From an uncultured Lachnospiraceae bacterium (lineage in GTDB: Bacteria; Bacillota; Clostridia; Lachnospirales; Lachnospiraceae), in assembly GCA_910585005.1 (NCBI GenBank), contig CAJUCN010000039.1, positions 1-13,045 on the forward strand: 13,045 nt of DNA, given 5' to 3'. A program made the position numbers and the translations under genes. The notes under the pieces were generated by a model. It was not told where the DNA came from and ran no database searches. It saw nothing but the letters and a program-made list of their open reading frames with translations. Positions 7,247-13,045 of the stretch are shown piece after piece (positions within the stretch are counted from its first letter, which is position 1; every line of letters begins with the position of its first letter).

Positions 7247-7280
7247 GGTTATTACCTTCCTTTCTCTTATCGGTGCTTAT

Positions 7281-7321
7281 AGTATAGTTAATATTTGACA
7301 GCATTTCTGTGATCAAGTCAC
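7281..7321 (-). promoter_or_regulatory. Candidate trxA promoter with Crp-like dyad
   Basis: On the minus strand TATACT (7281-7286) is a plausible -10, with no good -35 at 17 bp. A dyad GTGA-N5-TCAC lies at 7309-7321, centred on 7315, about 41 bp upstream of the inferred start near 7274. That is the class II position for Crp/FNR activators. A wider, weaker symmetry (TTGA...TCAA) spans 7295-7316. The absence of a -35 fits an activator-dependent promoter. Half-site identity to this Crp subfamily is unknown. Confidence 0.35.
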
Positions 7322-9349
7322 CTAATTGATACGAAATTGCCCGATCAGGTGGTTTAAGGTTTGGGACTGGTCAGATAATGCGTTTGAAACCGCTGCACTT
7401 TCTTCGGCAGTATCGGAGTTTTCCTGTATAACCTTGGAAACCTCTTTGACCCTGTTTTCAACGGAAGCGATCATTTCTGACTGCTGGCTGCTGGCAAGCG
7501 AGATCTCATCCATATGGGTCTTGATGGACTGGATGCATTCGCTGATGACCTTCATTGCCGAGATGGCAAGGTTCGTGGATTCCGTGCCAATTTTTACATC
7601 ATGGACAGACTGGCCAACTAACGTGCTTGTATTTCTTGCGGCTTCAGCAGACTTAGTTGCAAGGCTCCTGACTTCTTCAGACACCACTGAGAAGCCTTTT
7701 CCGGCCTCTCCGGCACGGGCAGCCTCAACGGAAGCGTTTAATGCAAGGACATTTGTCTGGAAGGCAATGTCTTCAATGGTCTTTACGATACTGCTGATCT
7801 TAGCGGATGACTGGTCAATATTCCTTGTGGCGGTGACCAACTGTTCCATTTTGGTGTCAGCCTCTGAGGCATATCCGGTAGCTTTATCTACTAGATTGCT
7901 GGCGTTATTGCACCGGATGGTACTGTTTTGGATCTGCTCCGTAATGTCCGTGATATTGGACACCAATCCATTGATGGAGTCTTTTTGCTGCATGGTTCCC
8001 TGCGACAGCGCCTGCGCTCCAGCGGATACCCGGCTGGCACTGCTGTTTACCTGGCCTGCAATCAAGGTAATATCACGCATTACTTCCGTTAAGTGGGTAC
8101 GGATGCTGATAAGGCTCTGGGAGAGCGCTTTAAAGTCACCAATATAATAAGATTCATTTTGTGTAACATCTACGGCTATATTGCCGTCTGCCATTTCGCC
8201 TAAAATGCGGCCAATGTCATCAATCGTTTTTCTCAGGCAGTCACAGACGTGGTGGATCGTCTGGGCAATCATGCCAATTTCATCTTTACGTCCATAAAAG
8301 GATGCCAATTCATCGTCGGCGGAAAGTTCCAGGTTGCCAAGACGCCGGATCGCCTTTTCCATAGCCATAAGCTCTTTGCCTTCCCGGTACAAGATAAGAA
8401 GTGTGATCAGGACGATGGCAGCAGCTACGGTAGCGCACAAAATACCTACTGTGTTCCGTACCGCCGTCACTTCCCCATAAACCTCCGTTACATTATCGCG
8501 AACCATGAAGACCCAGTTCCGGTCTTTTAAATATTTATAAACAACCAATTGGTCAATGCCGTTTTCATCCTGGTAAGAATAGATGCCAGCTTGTGTGTCA
8601 TCCTCTGCTTTGATCCTCTGGATGATCTCCAGATAACCGCTGTCGGTAGTTTCCGTATTTAGAAGGGATTCGTCCTGATGGTACAAGTAGGTGCCGGTTT
8701 CCACATTTAAAAATACATATTCGCTATGCGGCAGACCTTCGATGTTCAGGCCCAGCAATACATCCATTAACCGGCTGGCATAAACGCCGGCGCCTACATA
8801 GCCGATGCATTCCTGTCCGTTAAAGAGAGGATAGTACATGGAAAGTATCATACTTCCGGTTCCTGGAGATTTCATGATTCCAAGATTGGTCAGTTCCGGG
8901 GTAGCCAGGATGGTATTATGGAATTCCTCTAAAGAGTCGCCTGTCCGGGTGGTTATTCCGATAGCCCCTTGGGAAGTGTGTGTCAGAACGTAGGTGGAAG
9001 GGGTTGCAATATATAATCCTTCAAAGATTCCCTTGACAGCAGCAAAATCTTCGGTATATTTTTGTGCCTTTTGCAGCAGGCCAGGGTTTTGTGGGTCTGT
9101 AAGAAGGTCGTGGACTTCACTGCCTAACGCAAAAGCGCGCATATATTCTTCAGCGGAAGTTACATAATCATTTATGATCGATGCACGGGATTCCACAGCG
9201 TCGATCATTTGGTTTGTTATGTTGCTTTTAACCATAGAGGCAACGCGGCCGGATACGATAAACCAGAGCAGAACCATGCCCATGCAGGTAATTGCTGTAG
9301 TGATAATACCAATGCGTATAGCAAGTTTGCGATTTACAAGAAATTTCAT
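7322..9349 (-). CDS. Methyl-accepting chemotaxis protein, dCACHE-type sensor
   Basis: Membrane chemoreceptor that signals through CheW/CheA. Residues 10-32 are the first membrane helix. Residues about 35-298 are an extracellular sensor of dCACHE type, with the recognisable DNWVFMVRD-like end at 278-285 (here RNWVFMVRD). The second membrane helix is about 299-320. HAMP-like helices follow (about 325-425), possibly two units in a row. The signalling coiled coil peaks in the hairpin tip at about 526-562, which has the canonical VEAARAGEAGKGF. The protein is 675 residues, normal for this class. AGGAGG lies just before the ATG. It starts 12 bp after the stop of the upstream chemoreceptor and is the last gene of the binding-protein/receptor operon. 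The sensor ligand is unknown; dCACHE domains often bind amino acids or other small molecules. Confidence 0.93.
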   Translation of the reverse strand: MKFLVNRKLAIRIGIITTAITCMGMVLLWFIVSGRVASMVKSNITNQMIDAVESRASIINDYVTSAEEYMRAFALGSEVHDLLTDPQNPGLLQKAQKYTEDFAAVKGIFEGLYIATPSTYVLTHTSQGAIGITTRTGDSLEEFHNTILATPELTNLGIMKSPGTGSMILSMYYPLFNGQECIGYVGAGVYASRLMDVLLGLNIEGLPHSEYVFLNVETGTYLYHQDESLLNTETTDSGYLEIIQRIKAEDDTQAGIYSYQDENGIDQLVVYKYLKDRNWVFMVRDNVTEVYGEVTAVRNTVGILCATVAAAIVLITLLILYREGKELMAMEKAIRRLGNLELSADDELASFYGRKDEIGMIAQTIHHVCDCLRKTIDDIGRILGEMADGNIAVDVTQNESYYIGDFKALSQSLISIRTHLTEVMRDITLIAGQVNSSASRVSAGAQALSQGTMQQKDSINGLVSNITDITEQIQNSTIRCNNASNLVDKATGYASEADTKMEQLVTATRNIDQSSAKISSIVKTIEDIAFQTNVLALNASVEAARAGEAGKGFSVVSEEVRSLATKSAEAARNTSTLVGQSVHDVKIGTESTNLAISAMKVISECIQSIKTHMDEISLASSQQSEMIASVENRVKEVSKVIQENSDTAEESAAVSNALSDQSQTLNHLIGQFRIN

Positions 9350-9361
9350 ATGATCTTCCTC

Positions 9362-10946
9362 CTACAAGTTATTAAATATGACTGTTTCTTTTTCCAGGCC
9401 TTCTACTACTTCTTGATTGGTTCCCATGCGTTGTGCGATATCATCAATGTCGTCAGCAAGGTCTTTGGTATTGCCGGCAACGTTGGAAATGCCATTGGAA
9501 CCATCGTCAATGACTTTGGTAATCGTGCCTATGGAGTTTGCGATTCCGGAAATAGAATCTTTCAGGCGTTCAGTTTTGCTGTTGAACTCATCCATGATCT
9601 GGCGGATATAAGCGGCATCTTCTTTGTACTGGCGGCCAGACTGGGCAAATGCCTGAAACTCCGTCAGGACGGATTGATTCATATAATCAATCAACTGTTG
9701 TGCGCTTTTTGAAAGATTGTGTACCGCGGAAGTGATCACGTCATTAACAGACTGGATCTGGTTTGCAGTTTCCTGGCTGGAATCGGCAAGGGTGCGGATT
9801 TCCCTGGCCACAACAGCAAAACCTTTACCGGCTGCCCCGGCATTGGTGGCTTCCACAGAAGCATTCAAAGCGATCAACTGGGTCTGCTGAGAGATGGCAA
9901 GGATTCCGCTGGTCAGGTTTTTGATCTGGTCTACACTTTTACTTTTTTCAATGGCGTCATTTAGAGAACATAAGATTTCTTCCGCTTTGGCTCCGGTAAT
10001 TTCCACACTGTTTTGGGCAGACTTCTGCATCGTGTCAGCACGGGTGTTCATTTGGGCAGTGTAAGCAGTGATAGCATTGCACTCCCGGGCGATATCCTGG
10101 ACATCAAGGCTGACTTGTTCTGCATTGTCATTGATGGCGGAGGCGTTACTTGCCACTTCCTGGATGGTTGCGGATAATTGTTCCGCAAGGGTAGAGAGGC
10201 TTGCGGCGTTTCCTTTGGAAGCCTGAGTTCTTTTCAGCACTTCGCTGGTCATGTTATTGATGCGGCCGGAGCTTGCCTGTATGGTGTTTAGGATGTTTTT
10301 GATAGGGACTACCACATAATTGGTGATAAGCCTTAGATCCGCAAATACCAACAGGATGCAGGCAATTGCTGCGGCAATGCCGACGGTAAGAGAGAGAAAG
10401 TATACGGCAGAAAGACGTGCCCTTGCTTCAAGGGTCTGATCGTTGATGGAAGTGTTTAGGGCGTCAATATCTGCCTTCATGGCAGTGGCATAGGAGGCCA
10501 CATCGCCATTTGCCAGGACATAGGCGTCCTGGGTTGTGGCTTGCACTGGCGCAAACCAGGTAAACCAATGCATGTTTAAAGGAAGCATAATTGGACAAAA
10601 GTGACTCATATAGGGGCTGGTCTTTTGCCGTTACATGATACTCATATTCTCCAAGCAGCCCGTCAAGAAGTGATTCTTCGGTCTTGATCTGTTGAACCAG
10701 GGTGATCATGGTATTGTAATCTGTGGCAACAATATGGCTTAGGGCCATCTTATGGATATCCATGGAAGCCTGGCTGATTTGTGCCAGCCTGCTCTTTCCG
10801 TCCATGTAATTGTCAGCAATATTGGCAGCGCTTGCGTTTACATTATGTATATTAATTATGGAAAGGATGTTTGACAAAAGCGCTACAATCCCTAAAAGAG
10901 CAATGGGTATGATCAACCGATGTTTTAAACTGATATTTTTCATCAT
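9362..10946 (-). pseudogene. 4HB-type methyl-accepting chemotaxis protein, interrupted by a frameshift
   Basis: Two overlapping frames together make one receptor of about 527 residues. The first part starts at 10946 (MMKNISLKHRL, with AGGAGA upstream) and has a membrane helix (about 11-33) and a four-helix-bundle-like sensor up to YASFKHALVYLVCASASHN. The second part continues from QDAYVLANGDVASYAT into a second membrane helix, HAMP and the signalling domain, ending at 9362. Joining them needs one base removed; a G in the GGG at 10531-10533 (+ strand) gives the most natural join. As written, the first frame runs on to 10464 and encodes no signalling domain. The hairpin tip reads VEATNAGAAGKGF, departing from the canonical VEAARAGE. 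It could be a true pseudogene, a recent mutation or a sequencing error. The gene lies 37 bp after the binding-protein gene and 12 bp before the next receptor. Confidence 0.85.
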
Positions 10947-10983
10947 AGCTTGTTCTCCTTTACACCTGAGCCCCTTCCGGATG

Positions 10984-12225
10984 TTATGGGGCAATGATTC
11001 CTTCAACCATCGTGTCAAGTTGTTCCTGGAGGCTTTTGCCGGACGGGTTTCCGGCCAGGATATCTGCGGTAAATGCAGATACGGGATCCCAGAAATTTCC
11101 TCCAATACGCTGAAGGCAGGAAAATTCGGACTGTTCCAAAAGGGCAGCAATAGCGAGGGAACTTTGTACTTCTTTTGAGGCGGCTGCATTGATGTTGGAA
11201 GGTCCCTGACCGCGAAGCCGGAAACGGAGTTTTTGGTTTTCCTCATTTGTGATCCATTGGGCCAGCTTTGCAGCCCATTCCCGATGCTTGGAGTAAGCGT
11301 TTACCCCGATCAGTTTATAACCGGAAAAAGAAGCCATTTGAACCTGCTTTCCTGCACAGCGGTAAGAAGGCAGTTTGGCGGCGCCAAAATTTCTACCCCA
11401 GGCCTTTTCCACGGCCACTGCATTCCATACGCCATTCACACCCGCGATGATGGTTCCATTTTTTACGCCGTCAAGAAAACCGGCATCGTCAACGCTGGTA
11501 AAGCCCGGATGGATAGCAATGCCCTGCATAGCCCTGGCCACATCGGTTCCTTTGATGTTTCCGTCGGTGCTGTTCCAGGTACAATAATTAGTGATTCCGT
11601 CATCGTTTAATCCAACAGAAAGGCCGGTATTGCCGAACAGGGAATAGACATACCAGCCAGAAGACCATTCCATAGAAATTTTTTTCTCATGTTCCGCGGC
11701 AATCTCTAACATCCGGTCAAGGGATTCTATATCATTTTCAGAAAAATACTGTTTATTATAGTAAAGAAAATATCCGTTATCCGCCGTCAGCGGCAGTGCA
11801 TATAAGGTATCGTTTATGGATGCTGCAAGGACAGCTTCCGGTAAATTTGCCTCTTTAGCAGCTTCCGCATTTTCGACAGGCTCCAGCGCACCGGCCGCTA
11901 CCAGTGTGTTTAGCTGGTCGTCTGCAAAGGCAAACACGTCGGCGCCCTGTTCTAAATCCGCCATCAGGGCGTTGGTGCAGCTACTTTCGCTTTGGGGCAT
12001 ATAGGTAATATTGAAATCAGCCTGCCCGTGGTATTTTTCCTGAAAACTATCAATGATCTGACAAAGCAGTTCTTCGTCTTCCTCCGCCCCCCAGACAGTA
12101 AGGTTGACCGTACCAGCATCGGGAGTCTGCTCTTCCGCTAAGGGAACCGAGCTGTTTTTTTGACATCCGGACAATAATACGGCCAACAAAAGGGCCGGAA
12201 ACCATATGTACTTTTTTCTTTTCAT
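10984..12225 (-). CDS. Extracellular solute-binding lipoprotein, family 1 (sugar/maltodextrin type)
   Basis: Secreted ligand-binding lipoprotein on the outer face of the membrane. The signal peptide ends in lipobox LLSGC (Cys21). The mature domain begins LTVWGAEEDEELL, a typical MalE-like first strand. It continues with the expected two-lobe pattern, including LYALPLTADNGYFLYYNKQYF, GIIAGVNGVWN-like segments (here TIIAGVNGVWNA), the hinge-proximal GPSNINA and the C-terminal FWDPVSAFTADILAG stretch with ligand-facing aromatics. The length is 413 residues, normal for the family. The start at 12225 is preferred because GGAG lies 6 nt upstream and the signal peptide begins MKRKKY; two in-frame ATGs slightly upstream would lengthen the leader. 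No ABC permease or ATPase gene is adjacent; instead two chemoreceptor genes follow. This suggests a chemosensory role, although shared use with a transporter elsewhere is possible. Confidence 0.9.
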   Translation of the reverse strand: MKRKKYIWFPALLLAVLLSGCQKNSSVPLAEEQTPDAGTVNLTVWGAEEDEELLCQIIDSFQEKYHGQADFNITYMPQSESSCTNALMADLEQGADVFAFADDQLNTLVAAGALEPVENAEAAKEANLPEAVLAASINDTLYALPLTADNGYFLYYNKQYFSENDIESLDRMLEIAAEHEKKISMEWSSGWYVYSLFGNTGLSVGLNDDGITNYCTWNSTDGNIKGTDVARAMQGIAIHPGFTSVDDAGFLDGVKNGTIIAGVNGVWNAVAVEKAWGRNFGAAKLPSYRCAGKQVQMASFSGYKLIGVNAYSKHREWAAKLAQWITNEENQKLRFRLRGQGPSNINAAASKEVQSSLAIAALLEQSEFSCLQRIGGNFWDPVSAFTADILAGNPSGKSLQEQLDTMVEGIIAP

Positions 12226-12259
12226 GACACGCTCCATTTGCAATTATTTTCCGCTAATC

Positions 12260-12288
12260 ATCATAGCATTTTTGGAGAAATTTTTCAA
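12260..12288 (-). promoter_or_regulatory. Sigma-A promoter for the binding-protein/chemoreceptor operon
   Basis: On the minus strand TTGAAA (12283-12288) and TATGAT (12260-12265) are separated by exactly 17 bp. Start would be near 12253, giving a leader of about 28 nt up to the ATG at 12225. No sigma-D (motility) type motif was recognised, although many chemotaxis genes use one. Confidence 0.75.
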
Positions 12289-12492
12289 TTCATTTTTCTG
12301 GTTAAATTGCCACCGCAGACTTTTTACTTTTGTCTTTTTTGCTTAAGGGTTACCAGGACGGTTGGCTCTGCAAAATTTGCGGATTTGCAATATCTTTTCG
12401 GGATGTTCCCCAATTCCCGACGATGAAAACGCTTGGCAAAGAAAACCAGTAAAATCAAATGTTTACGGTTAGAGGGAAGTAATTTCAGATTA
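12289..12492. other. Gene-free stretch with small inverted repeats, probable element/host border zone
   Basis: No coding region of any quality was seen between the operon promoter and the hairpin. The stretch holds several short dyads: GCAAAATTTGC (12370-12380), an overlapping TTGC...GCAA (12377-12390), and TCGGGA/TCCCGA arms at 12398-12403 and 12415-12420. None has a T-run suggesting a terminator. Because a large serine recombinase gene ends nearby, an attachment junction may lie here, but no duplicated target can be seen with only one end in view. Confidence 0.3.
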
Positions 12493-12531
12493 GGCGGTAT
12501 AGCCCCAATTACAAGGGCTGTACCGTCTTTT
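12493..12531. terminator. Strong hairpin, probable terminator next to the recombinase gene
   Basis: A 13-pair stem, including two G-U wobbles, joins 12493-12505 with 12515-12527 around a 9-nt loop. TTTT follows at 12528-12531, so the classic layout is for + strand transcripts. The hairpin is 11 bp beyond the recombinase stop, so it probably also acts on that minus-strand transcript, although the T-run on that side is poor. Confidence 0.65.
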
Positions 12532-12538
12532 CGAGTTC

Positions 12539-13045
12539 CTATGCGCCTTGCCGTTTCGGTTGCGTGGCAGAAAGGAAATTGATTTCCCCTACAAAGTTGA
12601 AAACAATATCTACTTTCTGTACCCGTTTCCCGTCCACCTTTTCCGGCGCATGGACTATGATTTTCTTGATAAATTCATTGACGATTGCGGGGGTGAGTTC
12701 CTTTATCCCCACATACTTGCGGATAATCGCGGCGAAGCTGTCAAAATCGCTTTTGTTCTGTTCGTAGGTATCGACTTCCTGCTGGTCTGCCTTGACCTTT
12801 TCTTCCAGTTCCCGCTGTTCCGCTTCATACTCTGCGGACAGCTTCAAAAATCTGTCATGACTGATTGCGCCGCTTATGTCGTCCTCATAAATCCGCTTGA
12901 AGATACGGTCAAGTTCTACAATCCGTTTTTTTGCCTGTCCGACTTCCCGTTTTCTGCGCTTCATTTCCTTTTCCGTTTCGGCAGAGCGTTGTGCGTACAT
13001 CATTTCATGGAAAGCCATGATGTCATCAAAGAAAAGGGCAGTCAC
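12539..13045 (-). CDS. Large serine recombinase, C-terminal part (runs off the window)
   Basis: C-terminal 168 residues of a site-specific recombinase that would excise or integrate a mobile element. The fragment has a long charged coiled coil (about residues 15-100 of the fragment: EKEMKRRKREVGQAKKRI and onward), of the type large serine recombinases use to control synapsis. It is followed by a DUF4368-like end with LTPAIVNEFIKKIIVHAPEK and VDIVFNFVGEI. The catalytic serine domain lies beyond 13045. The first codon in view is GTG at the window edge, so it is probably an internal Val and not a start. Such genes often lie at one end of clostridial conjugative or mobilisable elements, with the stop codon facing the element's end. 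Confidence 0.85.
   Translation of the reverse strand: MTALFFDDIMAFHEMMYAQRSAETEKEMKRRKREVGQAKKRIVELDRIFKRIYEDDISGAISHDRFLKLSAEYEAEQRELEEKVKADQQEVDTYEQNKSDFDSFAAIIRKYVGIKELTPAIVNEFIKKIIVHAPEKVDGKRVQKVDIVFNFVGEINFLSATQPKRQGA

Noticed and set aside
7326..8147. Long open frame opposite the dCACHE receptor gene
   Set aside because: It is an antisense shadow of a repetitive helical coding sequence, with no ribosome site and no recognisable domain.
10464..10620. Programmed ribosomal frameshifting in the 4HB receptor
   Set aside because: No slippery heptamer, Shine-Dalgarno-like stimulator or strong downstream structure was recognised. Mutation or sequence error is simpler.

Overview
The window reads as a piece of a Firmicutes/Clostridia genome, probably a gut Lachnospiraceae relative. 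The grounds are strong AGGAGG-type ribosome binding sites, mid-range base composition, sigma-A-like promoters, lipobox lipoproteins, a clostridial-type class D beta-lactamase, ABC/two-component drug-defence genes, and the end of a large serine recombinase of the kind found in clostridial integrative elements. No rRNA, tRNA or CRISPR array was seen. The host assignment is inference.

Left third (1-5928, all + strand): a set of genes with likely antibiotic-defence roles. A class D beta-lactamase-like lipoprotein (120-1145) is followed by a MATE multidrug exporter (1305-2660), whose promoter has the 19-bp spacer and central dyad typical of MerR-family control. Next is a tightly overlapping operon: a BcrA/LanF-like ABC ATPase with a Glu in the Q-loop position, one ABC-2 permease, an OmpR-type response regulator, and a histidine kinase with no membrane segment. 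The last two overlap by ATGA. The operon looks like a peptide-antibiotic sensing and export module.

Middle (5929-7321): a clear sigma-A promoter drives a 74-residue protein resembling RiPP NHLP-type leaders, with a Crp/FNR-family regulator starting one base after its stop. Converging on it, and overlapping by 12 bp, is thioredoxin (trxA). The short region upstream of trxA carries a Crp-like dyad about 41 bp upstream of the inferred transcription start, so the regulator may control trxA.

Right half (7322-12288, - strand): a three-gene operon with a good promoter. It encodes a sugar-type extracellular solute-binding lipoprotein, a 4HB-type methyl-accepting chemotaxis protein broken by a one-base frameshift, and an intact dCACHE-type chemotaxis receptor. 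No transporter permease or ATPase accompanies the binding protein here, which suggests it may present ligand to the chemoreceptors.

Right edge (12289-13045): a gene-free stretch with small inverted repeats, a strong hairpin, and the C-terminal part of a large serine recombinase running off the window. A mobile element probably lies to the right, with its end somewhere near 12290-12540.
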